Shown one piece after another: positions 54,352-62,992 of a stretch of 64,000 nucleotides of DNA. The translations under genes and the position numbers were made by a program. The stretch spans positions 82,469-146,468 of the forward strand of contig NZ_JTGN01000013.1 in NCBI RefSeq assembly GCF_000797495.1. The letters are read 5' to 3'. The notes beneath the pieces were generated by a model. The model worked only from the letters and a program-made list of their open reading frames with translations, was not told the DNA's origin and searched no databases. The stretch's first letter is position 1. Every line of letters begins with the position of its first letter. This DNA is from Robinsoniella peoriensis (GTDB lineage Bacteria > Bacillota > Clostridia > Lachnospirales > Lachnospiraceae).

Positions 54352-54378
54352 AAAACAGGTTCGTCAAGAACCTGTTTT
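54352..54378 (-). terminator. Terminator of the S1-domain gene
   Basis: AAAACAGGTTC pairs perfectly with GAACCTGTTTT around a 5-base loop; on the minus strand TTCGTTATTTTTT follows. It lies about 70 bases after the S1 gene stop. Confidence 0.8.
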
Positions 54379-54448
54379 AGTGAATTACGACAAAGTACCG
54401 CGTTAAATTGATGTAATATAAAAGTCAAAATGACAGATAGTTTGCCGA

Positions 54449-55468
54449 TTATAATTTAATTTTAGCGAAAAGAGATCCCAGATTAGTTGAAACACTTTCT
54501 GTTTCAGGGAGATCGAACGTTTCTTCTGTCACTTCTTCCGCAGCAACATCGTTCAGTGCTTTCATACTAAGGCTGAGTTTTCCGTCCTTAATATTAATAA
54601 CTTTTACCTTTACCTGATCTCCTACTGTAAGAACTGCTGCTGGAGTTTTAATTCTCTTTTCACAGATCTGTGAAATATGTACAAGTCCGGACAGACCGTT
54701 TCCGATATTAATAAATGCACCGTAAGGCTGAATAGACTCAACGGTACCTTCCGTTACAAGGCCTACTTCTACATTTGACACTTTTGCTTTTCTGTCTTCA
54801 TTCGCTTTTTCTCTTAAGATTTCTTTTGCGGATAATACAAGCTTATTGTCTTCTTCATCAACAGTAATGACACGAACCTGGATTTCCTGTCCCAGCCACT
54901 CGTTCAAGTCTTCCACGTAATTTAAAGAAAGCTTGGATGCCGGAATAAATCCGCGGATGCCTTCTACATATGCAATGACACCGGCATTAACAACGCCGCC
55001 TATTTTTACGGTAAGGTTTGTCTGATTTTCTTTCAGCTCTTTTAATTTATCCCATGCCAGCACTTCATTAGCTTCTTTGCTGGAGAGCATGATTTGACCT
55101 TGTCCGCCATCTCTTCTGACAACGGTTGCGGAGATTTCGTCGCCAATATGAACAGATTCTTTCAGACAGCAGCTCGGGTCTGCACTATAATCTTCCAGAC
55201 GGATCACACCTTCGGTGTAATATTTAAGGTCTAAAGTGATCTCTGTTTCCGTAACCCCGATTACGGTACCTGTAATGATATCACCTTCATGGATTTGTTT
55301 CAGAGAAGCGGTTAGCTCTTTTTCGTAATCAGCCATGCTTTCCGCTGCAGTCTCATCAGGTACAGCAGTTTCAGCTTCTGGTGTGATGCCGGCAGCAGTT
55401 TCTGTTTCTGTTACGGCTTCAGCGGTTTCCGGTGTGGCAGTTGTTTCGTTGATTAATTCTTCTGACAT
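54449..55468 (-). CDS. S1 RNA-binding domain protein
   Basis: 339 residues. An acidic Thr/Glu-rich N-terminus (about 1-60) is followed by three S1 domains (about 63-135, 148-220, 238-310) and an acidic tail. The clearest is the third (TEGTVESIQPYGAFINIGNGLSG). It resembles the short ribosomal protein S1 homologues of Firmicutes, which bind mRNA on the 30S subunit. It starts after AAGGAGG; a TTG/ATG further upstream at 55489 is less likely. The divergent neighbour is the pyrophosphatase gene. Confidence 0.88.
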   Translation of the reverse strand: MSEELINETTATPETAEAVTETETAAGITPEAETAVPDETAAESMADYEKELTASLKQIHEGDIITGTVIGVTETEITLDLKYYTEGVIRLEDYSADPSCCLKESVHIGDEISATVVRRDGGQGQIMLSSKEANEVLAWDKLKELKENQTNLTVKIGGVVNAGVIAYVEGIRGFIPASKLSLNYVEDLNEWLGQEIQVRVITVDEEDNKLVLSAKEILREKANEDRKAKVSNVEVGLVTEGTVESIQPYGAFINIGNGLSGLVHISQICEKRIKTPAAVLTVGDQVKVKVINIKDGKLSLSMKALNDVAAEEVTEETFDLPETESVSTNLGSLFAKIKL

Positions 55469-55503
55469 ATGATCCTCCTTATTTCCCACTATAGAATGAT
55501 AAA

Positions 55504-55532
55504 ACTATAACATTTTTGTATAAAAAAAGCAA
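55504..55532 (-). promoter_or_regulatory. Promoter of the S1-domain gene
   Basis: Minus strand TTGCTT (55532-55527), 17 bases, TATAGT (55509-55504). Confidence 0.6.
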
Positions 55533-55572
55533 CAGAAATGGCTTAAAATGGGCAGAATAGGCAATACAGTGT

Positions 55573-55601
55573 TTGAAAAGCAAAAAGAAGTATGATATGA
55601 T
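55573..55601 (+). promoter_or_regulatory. Promoter of the pyrophosphatase gene
   Basis: TTGAAA (55573-55578), 17 bases, TATGAT (55596-55601). The leader to the coding start is about 150 bases. Confidence 0.65.
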
Positions 55602-55674
55602 GAAAGTCGGATAATGACAAAGAATTATGTGAAAAATATAGTATGTGTACAGGATTGCAGAGGAATTCATCAGA

Positions 55675-55752
55675 ATGATGAATAGAATCAAAGATGGCGG
55701 TGCACTGATAGAACATGAGGATATGAAAAAATTTAGTAAAAGAGGTAATTGA
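55675..55752 (+). CDS. Possible upstream small ORF
   Basis: A 25-codon frame (MMNRIKDGGALIEHEDMKKF at the start) with AGAGGA upstream, ending three bases before the TTG start of the pyrophosphatase. The spacing would allow translational coupling; it may also be chance. Confidence 0.3.
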   Translation: MMNRIKDGGALIEHEDMKKFSKRGN

Positions 55753-55755
55753 GAA

Positions 55756-57441
55756 TTGAGTACATTAATCGGAAAGGATAACGATGAAATGCAGGAGACA
55801 ATGAAGAAAAAAGTATATATCATCGGACACAAGAACCCGGATACAGACTCTATTTGCTCCGCTATCGCTTACGCAGATGTAAAGAATAAGATAGGTGATG
55901 CAATCTATGTCCCGAAAAGAGCCGGACAGGTCAGCGAGGAGACGCAGTTTGTTCTGGACCGGTTTGGAATAAAACCTCCGGGCTATGTTCCAAATGTGGG
56001 AACCAGAGTAAAGGATATGGATATCCGAAGAATACCGGGTGTCAGCCACAGCATTTCCCTGAAAAAGGCATGGACGCTTATGAAAGATGAAAATGTAAAT
56101 ACACTGCCGATTACAAAGGATAATAATATTCTGGAGGGACTTATTACTATCAGCGATATTGCACAGTCTTATATGGATATATTAGACAATGAAATTTTGT
56201 CTACGGCAAGAACCCAATACAGCAATATTCTGGAGACCCTGGAAGGGAATATGGTGGTTGGAAATGAACATGCCTATTTTGTGAAAGGAAAAGTGGTTGT
56301 TGCAGCTGCAAACCCTGATCTGATGGAAAACTATATTGGAGAGGATGATCTGGTCATCCTGGGAAACCGGTATGAATCCCAGTTATGTGCCATCGAAATG
56401 AATGCCAGCTGTATTATTGTATGTGAGGGCGCTCCGGTATCCAGAACCATTCAGCATCTGGCTCATGAAAAGGACTGTGCGATTATCAGCACACCCCATG
56501 ACACCTACACCGTAGCAAGACTTATAAACCAAAGTATGCCGGTCAAATTCTTTATGAAGAAAAATGACCTTCTGACTTTTGAGCTGGATGATTTTACGGA
56601 TAATATTAAGGATACCATGGCGAAGAAGAGATACCGTGATTTCCCGGTACTGGACAAGCACGGCTGCTATGTGGGTATGATTTCCAGACGTAACTTACTG
56701 GGTATGAAGCGGAACAGACTGATTCTGGTAGATCATAATGAAGCTTCTCAGGCAGTGGACAACATTGAAAGTGCAGAGATACTGGAGATTATTGACCATC
56801 ACAGACTTGGCTCGCTGGAAACCATGGCGCCGGTATTTTTCAGGAATCAGCCGGTTGGATGTACGGCGACAATTATTTATCAGATCTATCAGGAAAAGGG
56901 AATTGAGATACCGTCCAATATAGCAGGGCTGCTGTGTTCCGCAATTATTTCGGATACTCTGATGTTCCGCTCCCCAACCTGTACGGCAGTGGACAGAGAC
57001 GCGGCACAGAGACTTGCACAGATTGCGGGAATTGAAATTGAAACCTTTGCATCTGAAATGTTTGCAGCTGGAAGTAATTTAAAGAAAAAGGCCCCGGAAG
57101 AAATCTTTTATCAAGATTTTAAAAAGTTTGAACTTAACCAGGCAAATTTTGGAGTTGGGCAGATCAATTCTATGAATGCTTCGGAATTAAAGGATATTAA
57201 GGGTAGGCTGATTCCTTATCTGGAAAAGGCACTGGGGCAGCATGGAGAGTCGATGTTGTTTTTCATGCTCACGGATATCATGAATGAATCCACGGAGCTG
57301 CTATGCTTTGGCGGAGATTCGGAAGACCTGGTAAGAGAAGCTTTTCATCAGCAGCCAGAGGATCATTCGGTATATCTGCCAGGGATAGTTTCCAGGAAGA
57401 AACAGCTGATTCCTGCATTTATGAATGCATTACAGCAATAA
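55756..57441 (+). CDS. ppaC: Manganese-dependent inorganic pyrophosphatase with CBS and DRTGG domains
   Basis: Up to 561 residues. The DHH phosphoesterase domain opens GHKNPDTDSICSAIAYA. It is interrupted by a CBS pair (about 75-130 and 255-315) enclosing a DRTGG-like domain (about 140-250). It resumes at EIIDHHRLGSLE and PVGCTATIIYQIY, and ends in DHHA2. This family-II enzyme hydrolyses pyrophosphate; the CBS insert is known in clostridial forms to make the enzyme respond to adenine nucleotides. The start is uncertain: TTG 55756, or ATG 55804 just before the DHH motif. Confidence 0.9.
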   Translation: MSTLIGKDNDEMQETMKKKVYIIGHKNPDTDSICSAIAYADVKNKIGDAIYVPKRAGQVSEETQFVLDRFGIKPPGYVPNVGTRVKDMDIRRIPGVSHSISLKKAWTLMKDENVNTLPITKDNNILEGLITISDIAQSYMDILDNEILSTARTQYSNILETLEGNMVVGNEHAYFVKGKVVVAAANPDLMENYIGEDDLVILGNRYESQLCAIEMNASCIIVCEGAPVSRTIQHLAHEKDCAIISTPHDTYTVARLINQSMPVKFFMKKNDLLTFELDDFTDNIKDTMAKKRYRDFPVLDKHGCYVGMISRRNLLGMKRNRLILVDHNEASQAVDNIESAEILEIIDHHRLGSLETMAPVFFRNQPVGCTATIIYQIYQEKGIEIPSNIAGLLCSAIISDTLMFRSPTCTAVDRDAAQRLAQIAGIEIETFASEMFAAGSNLKKKAPEEIFYQDFKKFELNQANFGVGQINSMNASELKDIKGRLIPYLEKALGQHGESMLFFMLTDIMNESTELLCFGGDSEDLVREAFHQQPEDHSVYLPGIVSRKKQLIPAFMNALQQ

Positions 57442-57462
57442 CGAAAAAAGGGAGGTTGTGCT

Positions 57463-58041
57463 ATGGGTAAACAGACCTGGAAGCCGGGCAATATGATATA
57501 TCCGCTGCCGGCAGTGATGGTAAGTTGTGCCAGGGAGGGCGAAAAGCCGAATATTATTACGGTAGCGTGGACAGGCACGATTTGTACTAATCCTCCCATG
57601 GTTTATATATCGGTGAAGCCGGAACGGTATTCATATGATATGATTCGGGAAACAGGGGAATTTGTGATTAATCTTACGACCCAGAAACTGGCGAAGGCGA
57701 CAGACTACTGCGGTGTCCGGTCCGGCAGGGATGTAGACAAGTTTCAGGAGCTTCATCTGACGCCTGAGGCAGCAGAGCAGGTCAAAGTTCCCATGATTGG
57801 TGAGTGTCCGGTTAACATTGAATGCCGGGTAAAAGAAATAAAAAAACTGGGCTCACACCATATGTTTATTGCGGATGTACTTGCAGTCCATGTAGACGAG
57901 GCTTACATGAATGAAAATGGTAAATTTGAACTGAATAAGACCGGACTTCTGGCTTATTCCCATGGTGAATATCTGGGACTTGGAGAACATCTGGGGACAT
58001 TTGGGTACTCCGTTAAAAAGAAAAAGAGAAAACGCAGATAA
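57463..58041 (+). CDS. Flavin reductase-like FMN-binding protein
   Basis: A 192-residue split-barrel flavin reductase family protein. Recognisable are NIITVAWTGTICTNPPMVYISV near the N-terminus and EFVINLTT, which form the FMN site in this family. A very basic tail (KKKKRKRR) closes it. It follows AGGGAGG and is 21 bases behind the pyrophosphatase, so probably co-transcribed. The electron acceptor is unknown. Confidence 0.88.
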   Translation: MGKQTWKPGNMIYPLPAVMVSCAREGEKPNIITVAWTGTICTNPPMVYISVKPERYSYDMIRETGEFVINLTTQKLAKATDYCGVRSGRDVDKFQELHLTPEAAEQVKVPMIGECPVNIECRVKEIKKLGSHHMFIADVLAVHVDEAYMNENGKFELNKTGLLAYSHGEYLGLGEHLGTFGYSVKKKKRKRR

Positions 58042-58094
58042 TACAGAAACACGAATAGGCAGAATAATTATTTTTATAGAATACACTCTGAGGT

Positions 58095-58132
58095 AAGGGC
58101 AATAACCCGTTTGATGGTTATTGTCCTTATTT
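58095..58132 (+). terminator. Terminator after the flavin reductase gene
   Basis: AAGGGCAATAACC pairs with GGTTATTGTCCTT (one G-T wobble), then ATTTT. Confidence 0.8.
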
Positions 58133-58185
58133 TGCGTGTAAGAATACTGTTCAAGATTATCCACATAAGAGTCTCACATTGTGCA

Positions 58186-58214
58186 TTTCCAACCACGATG
58201 CCATCGGCTATAAT
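58186..58214 (+). promoter_or_regulatory. Probable promoter of the third sugar ABC operon
   Basis: TTTCCA (58186-58191), 17 bases, perfect TATAAT (58209-58214); the ribosome binding site AAAGGAGG follows. Confidence 0.5.
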
Positions 58215-58249
58215 GAACTCAACAATTCAAGTTAAAGGAGGAAACAAAC

Positions 58250-59659
58250 ATGAAAAAGAGAAAAATGCAGTTATTAGCAGGTGGAATGTGCCTGACATTA
58301 GCAATTGGATCCCTGGCAGGATGTGGGAATCAGAATACGAAAGATACGGCGGATACAACAGCAAAGACTGACGGGACGCTGACAGAAGCGGCAAAGACAG
58401 AGGATGGAAAATCAGAGGAATCAAAAGCTGAGACAACGGCTGGGGATAATGATGAAGGAAGCGGTGAGAAAGTTACTTTAAATTTTGCGGCATCACAAAA
58501 CTGGATCGAAGATGTGGATAAGGAACTGGCAAAAGAGTTTGAGGAAAAGACCGGTATTGCAATCAATTTCCAGTTAAGTCCGGATGACCAGTATCAGACC
58601 ATTGTGAAATCCAAATTGAATACAGGTGAAGGACCAGATATCTTCATGTCCTATTCCGGAACGAAATTAAAGGATTTTAATCCTGAAAAAAATATGGTTG
58701 ATCTGTCAGAGGAATCCTGGGTAAGTGAATTAGAGCAGTGGGCAATCGACGGATGCTCTTACAAAGGCAGGCTTTATGCACAGAATACGGCTGGGGTGGA
58801 TGACACCAACGGAGTTCTTTATAAGCCGGCAGTGTTTGAAGAACTTGGAATCAAAGTACCCACCAATTACGCTGAGTTTAAAGAAGCATGTGATAAATTG
58901 CAGGCAGGCGGCATTACCCCGGTCTATGAATTTGTAAAAGATCTGTGGCATACCCATTACTGGATGGAAGGTGCAAGTGCCCTTGCGGCAGCAAACCATC
59001 CCGGACTTTATGATGACCTGAATACCAATAAAATCGGATTTGCAGATGTACCTGAATTTGTTACCGCATTGACACAGCTCAAGGAAATGGCGGACAGCGG
59101 ATATTTTGGTGAAAACCATATGTCTAATATTTACGATAATTCTTATGACGCAATTGCAAGCGGCAAATATGGAATGATTATTATTCACGGATCTTATCCA
59201 AACGAAATGGTCAATAATATCAATGGCGTTAATCCGGAGGAATACAGCATGTTCCCAAGCCCGCTGGCAGATAACCAGTATGCTACCCTGACCGCTGGAG
59301 GAACTACAAAATGCATTAGTGCCGGCAGCAAACACATTGAAGAAGCAAAACAATATTTTGATTTCCTGGCAGAGAAACAGAACCTGGAAAAACTGTATAA
59401 AGAAAAAACAGTTTACGTTTCCTCCTCCGTAAAAGGGATTGAAGCAAGCCCTACAAAGGCATATAAAGACCTGATGAATATTGTCGGTGACAAACAGCTT
59501 CAGGGTGCAGAAGCAAGTGTATATTTCTATGACGGCGGCAAGATCAGCGAACTCTGCCAGGAAATGTTCACCGGTTCCCTGACACCGGAACAGGTATTGG
59601 AAGAGTATGATAATACCAGAAGAGCTCTTGCAAAAGATTCCGATCAGGAAGGATTCTAA
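58250..59659 (+). CDS. Sugar-binding lipoprotein of ABC transporter
   Basis: A 469-residue family 1 binding protein: lipoprotein signal (GSLAGC, Cys near 25), acidic Thr/Glu/Ser spacer (26-75), then the binding fold (KVTLNFAASQNWIEDVDKEL, GEGPDIFMSYSG). It is the first gene of an operon with two permeases and a Gfo/Idh oxidoreductase. The substrate is unknown. An 18-base hairpin directly after it probably lets it accumulate over the permeases. Confidence 0.93.
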   Translation: MKKRKMQLLAGGMCLTLAIGSLAGCGNQNTKDTADTTAKTDGTLTEAAKTEDGKSEESKAETTAGDNDEGSGEKVTLNFAASQNWIEDVDKELAKEFEEKTGIAINFQLSPDDQYQTIVKSKLNTGEGPDIFMSYSGTKLKDFNPEKNMVDLSEESWVSELEQWAIDGCSYKGRLYAQNTAGVDDTNGVLYKPAVFEELGIKVPTNYAEFKEACDKLQAGGITPVYEFVKDLWHTHYWMEGASALAAANHPGLYDDLNTNKIGFADVPEFVTALTQLKEMADSGYFGENHMSNIYDNSYDAIASGKYGMIIIHGSYPNEMVNNINGVNPEEYSMFPSPLADNQYATLTAGGTTKCISAGSKHIEEAKQYFDFLAEKQNLEKLYKEKTVYVSSSVKGIEASPTKAYKDLMNIVGDKQLQGAEASVYFYDGGKISELCQEMFTGSLTPEQVLEEYDNTRRALAKDSDQEGF

Positions 59660-59682
59660 ATAAAATAAGCCTGGTTTTCCGG

Positions 59683-59700
59683 CCGGTGTCTGGTACACCG
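59683..59700 (+). other. Intercistronic hairpin between binding protein and permease
   Basis: The same 18 bases as at 54187-54204 (CCGGTGTCTGGTACACCG), here extended by outer GGTTTT/AAAACC-like pairing. It has the position of a partial terminator or mRNA-stabilising stem. Confidence 0.65.
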
Positions 59701-59740
59701 GCTGTGTGAAAAACCGGAGCGGAGAAAGAAGGGAAGCTCA

Positions 59741-60607
59741 ATGAATCATAAAAAAATATACCCGTCCTATTTTATTCTGCTTCCTTTGGTGTTATATCTG
59801 GTATTTTTCATCGTGCCAAGCGCCATGGGGCTGGCTCTGTCATTTACAGACTGGAATGCAATGAATGACGAGATCCATTTTGTAGGACTGTCACATTTTA
59901 AAGAAATATTTACGAACCAGAGATACCTGCTGGTTATCTTTACTACTATTGTTTTTGCCCTGGTCACCACCATCTTTAAGAATGCAATCGGGCTGGGAAT
60001 GGCATTGGCTCTGAATAAAGGATTTAAAACCAGAAATTTTCTAAGAACAATCTTCTTTTTCCCGGTTATGCTCTCACCACTGATTATCGGTCTGGTGTTC
60101 AAATCCATTTTTAATCCGGAATATGGTGTAATTAATGGATTCCTGGGTTTCATAAGTCTGGACTTTTTACAGAGAGACTGGCTGGGGGATGTGAACACCG
60201 CTTTGGGAGCGGTAATCTGTGTGGAGATCTGGCGCCTGGTGGGACAGAACATGGTCATTTATATAGCGGGACTGCAGGCTATCTCCGAAGACTATCTGGA
60301 AGCGGCTTCTATTGATGGGGCAAACGGATTCCAAAAATTAATCTATGTCATAATTCCCCAGCTGATGCCGTCCATTACCATAAATCTGGTGCTGAATCTG
60401 ATCGCAGGACTAAAAGTGTTTGATCTGGTATTTGTGCTGACCAACGGTGGTCCGGCCAGAAAGACAGAGGTTTTAAATACGGTTATTTATAAGGAATACA
60501 GTTCCGGAAGGTATGGATTTTCTACGGCGCTGGGAATGATTCTCTTTATTTTTACCTGTATTGTGGCATTTTCTGTTTTAAAAGGCATGACCAGGGAGGA
60601 GGATTGA
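59741..60607 (+). CDS. Sugar ABC permease, MalF type
   Basis: A 288-residue permease with six spans and the EAA loop LEAASIDGANGFQKLIYVIIPQLMP; the segment LTNGGPARKTEVLNT is typical of this subfamily. It is one base from the next permease gene. Confidence 0.92.
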   Translation: MNHKKIYPSYFILLPLVLYLVFFIVPSAMGLALSFTDWNAMNDEIHFVGLSHFKEIFTNQRYLLVIFTTIVFALVTTIFKNAIGLGMALALNKGFKTRNFLRTIFFFPVMLSPLIIGLVFKSIFNPEYGVINGFLGFISLDFLQRDWLGDVNTALGAVICVEIWRLVGQNMVIYIAGLQAISEDYLEAASIDGANGFQKLIYVIIPQLMPSITINLVLNLIAGLKVFDLVFVLTNGGPARKTEVLNTVIYKEYSSGRYGFSTALGMILFIFTCIVAFSVLKGMTREED

Positions 60608-60608
60608 A

Positions 60609-61433
60609 ATGACAAGAAAAAACCAAATCGGGAGAATTGTAAAATGTATCGTTCTCTGGGGCTTCTCCATCCTTGTTTTTGTGCCGCTGATTATTATTCT
60701 GCTGAATTCCTTTAAGGCACAGGGTGACGCGGTAAATATGAGTTTTTCACTGCCAAAGCAATGGATTTTTACCAATTATCAGGAGGTTGTGAGCCAGGTG
60801 GATGTGTTTGGCGCTTTCCGCAACAGCCTGGTTGTATCTGTCTGTACCGTCATTATAGCCACAACTGGTGCAGCACTTTGTTCTTTTGTACTGTCAAGAA
60901 GGAGAACAAAGCTCCACCGTTTTATGTACCTGTTCTTTTTACTGGGACTGGTAGCCCCTTTGAATATGGTACCTGCCATTCTGGTTCTGCAGAGGCTGGG
61001 ACTGATGGATACGCTGGCCGGACTGATACTGCTGTATTCGGCATTAGTAACACCGTTTACCATATTTCTCTATTATGGGTTTATCGGGTCGGTGCCAAGG
61101 GAAATCGATGAGGCTGCAATTATTGACGGATGCGGCTGCATGGGGCTTTTCTGGAAAGTAGTATTTCCACTGTTAAAGCCGGTAACCGTAACGGTTATCA
61201 TTTTAAACTTCATGAATGCATGGAATGATTTTATCACTCCGTTCTATGTAATGAACAGTTCATCAAAGATGCCCCTTACCACAATGGTGTACAGTTTCTT
61301 CGGGCAATTCCAGAGAAGCTGGAACCTGGTCTGCGTCATCATGGTCTTAATTCTCGTGCCGATCATTGTTGTATATGCTTTCGGACAGAAATATATCATA
61401 GCAGGTATGACTGCAGGCGCGGTAAAGGGCTGA
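60609..61433 (+). CDS. Sugar ABC permease, MalG type
   Basis: A 274-residue permease with six spans and the EAA loop DEAAIIDGCGCMGLFWKVVFPLLKP, ending FGQKYIIAGMTAGAVKG. Its ATG sits one base after the previous stop, behind GGGAGGAGG. No ATPase gene is present in the operon. Confidence 0.92.
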   Translation: MTRKNQIGRIVKCIVLWGFSILVFVPLIIILLNSFKAQGDAVNMSFSLPKQWIFTNYQEVVSQVDVFGAFRNSLVVSVCTVIIATTGAALCSFVLSRRRTKLHRFMYLFFLLGLVAPLNMVPAILVLQRLGLMDTLAGLILLYSALVTPFTIFLYYGFIGSVPREIDEAAIIDGCGCMGLFWKVVFPLLKPVTVTVIILNFMNAWNDFITPFYVMNSSSKMPLTTMVYSFFGQFQRSWNLVCVIMVLILVPIIVVYAFGQKYIIAGMTAGAVKG

Positions 61434-61539
61434 TTGAAAAAGAAAAAAAGGCTTATGTATCACAATGGTGCAAAATAATTATTTGCGAATAAAAAGTACA
61501 AATAGACAGGGCGGTATGCCGGAGAGGAATGAAGCTTTT

Positions 61540-62781
61540 ATGAAACAGATAAAGTTAGGATTAATTGGTGCCGGGGAAAGAGGGGCGAACTGTTATGCGC
61601 CCTATGCGCTTAAGTTCCCCTCAGAGGTAAAGTTTGTCTGTGTGGCAGAACCGTTGGCAGACAGGCGCAATACATTTGGGAAGATGCACCGCATTGCGGA
61701 TGAGGACAGATACGAAGACTGGAAGGACATGATTGGGAAAGGATATGAACTGGATGGCGTTATTATTGCAACCCAGGACAGACAGCACTATGAGCCTGCG
61801 ATGGCTGCGATACAGGCAGGATTAAATGTGCTGCTGGAAAAACCCATGGCGGAAACAGCTGAAAAAACAAAGGCAATCGTGGAGGCAGCAAAAGAAAAGG
61901 GCGTATTGCTGATGGTATGCCATGTACTGCGGCATACACCATTCTTCCAGTCAGTAAAAGAGACGCTGGACAGCGGTGTGATTGGAGAAGTAAAGTCTAT
62001 ACATCACATTGAAAATATCGGGTACTGGCATTTTGCCCACAGCTATGTCAGGGGAAACTGGCGTAATACAGAAGAAACAACGCCAATGATCGTGGCAAAA
62101 TGCTCCCATGATACGGATATCTTTAATTTCCTGCTGGGAGGAAAAAAATGTGAACGAATCTCATCGTTTGGTTCCTTGTCTTATTTCACCAGGGCAAATA
62201 TGCCGGAACATGCTACAAAAAACTGTATGGATGGATGTCCCCACAATAAGACCTGTCTGTACTCTGCCTACAATTATCTGGATGACCGGGAAATGAGGCA
62301 GAACTTCAGGGATATTGTAATGCGGACAGATGACAGGGAAGCCTTTCTTGCCCATTTAAAAGAGTCGCCATACAGCAGATGCGTCTATCAATGTGATAAT
62401 GATGCGGCAGACCATCAGGTGGTGAGCATGGTCTATGAAGACGGGGTGACAGTGTCCTGGCAGGCATCGGCATTTACGATGGATATCAAACGCCAGACAA
62501 AGATTATGGGAACGAAAGGGGAACTGGAGGGAAGCATTGATGAAGACCAGTATGTGGTCAGGGACTTTGCCACAGGAAATGAGACAACCATAAAAATACA
62601 TACACCCAGGACGTTACATTCCGGTGGGGATGAATGTATTATGCGTAATTTTACCCAGGCACTGTTAAATCCGGATAAAGAAAGCAGGAGATTTGGTGCG
62701 GAATTATCGCTGCAGGGGCATGTTATGGCTTTTGCAGCAGAGTATTCCAGAAAACATGACGGGGAAGTTGTGGTATTATAA
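61540..62781 (+). CDS. Gfo/Idh/MocA-family oxidoreductase
   Basis: About 413 residues. The N-terminal Rossmann motif is LGLIGAGERGANCYAPYA, and the family motif EKPMAET lies near residue 105. The C-terminal domain carries a four-cysteine insertion (MDGCPHNKTC ... SRCVYQC) that occurs in a subset of this family. It probably oxidises or epimerises a sugar or sugar acid imported by the ABC system encoded just upstream. The start is uncertain: ATG 61540 is nearest the Rossmann fold; ATG 61516 and 61465 are in frame. Confidence 0.88.
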   Translation: MKQIKLGLIGAGERGANCYAPYALKFPSEVKFVCVAEPLADRRNTFGKMHRIADEDRYEDWKDMIGKGYELDGVIIATQDRQHYEPAMAAIQAGLNVLLEKPMAETAEKTKAIVEAAKEKGVLLMVCHVLRHTPFFQSVKETLDSGVIGEVKSIHHIENIGYWHFAHSYVRGNWRNTEETTPMIVAKCSHDTDIFNFLLGGKKCERISSFGSLSYFTRANMPEHATKNCMDGCPHNKTCLYSAYNYLDDREMRQNFRDIVMRTDDREAFLAHLKESPYSRCVYQCDNDAADHQVVSMVYEDGVTVSWQASAFTMDIKRQTKIMGTKGELEGSIDEDQYVVRDFATGNETTIKIHTPRTLHSGGDECIMRNFTQALLNPDKESRRFGAELSLQGHVMAFAAEYSRKHDGEVVVL

Positions 62782-62833
62782 CATAAAAATATATGGATTT
62801 TGCAAGAGGTTATCGAAAATAGGAATAACCTAA

Positions 62834-62882
62834 AAATCATGGGGGAGCCATAAAAAGAGCGGCTTCTCCATGATTTATTTTT
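62834..62882 (+). terminator. Bidirectional terminator
   Basis: AAATCATGGGGGAGCC pairs with GGCTTCTCCATGATTT with minor mismatches, flanked by T-rich on the right and A-rich on the left, so it can serve both the oxidoreductase and dinB. Confidence 0.8.
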
Positions 62883-62928
62883 GATAAGATTTAAGTAAAA
62901 TGCATTAGATATTTTACGCCTCAGCTTA

Positions 62929-62992
62929 CAGACATCTCCGTTATCAGACATCTCCGTTATCAGACATCTCCATTATCAGACATCCTCCGGGT
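62929..62992. repeat. Short tandem repeat at the 3' end of dinB
   Basis: A 16-base unit CAGACATCTCCGTTAT occurs at 62929, 62945 and 62961 (one change), with a partial fourth at 62977 that contains the last dinB codons. The stop codon region appears to have been copied outward. Confidence 0.8.

Noticed and set aside
58730..59698. 322-codon minus-strand open frame
   Set aside because: It is the complement of the binding-protein gene, Cys/Phe-rich, without a ribosome binding site.
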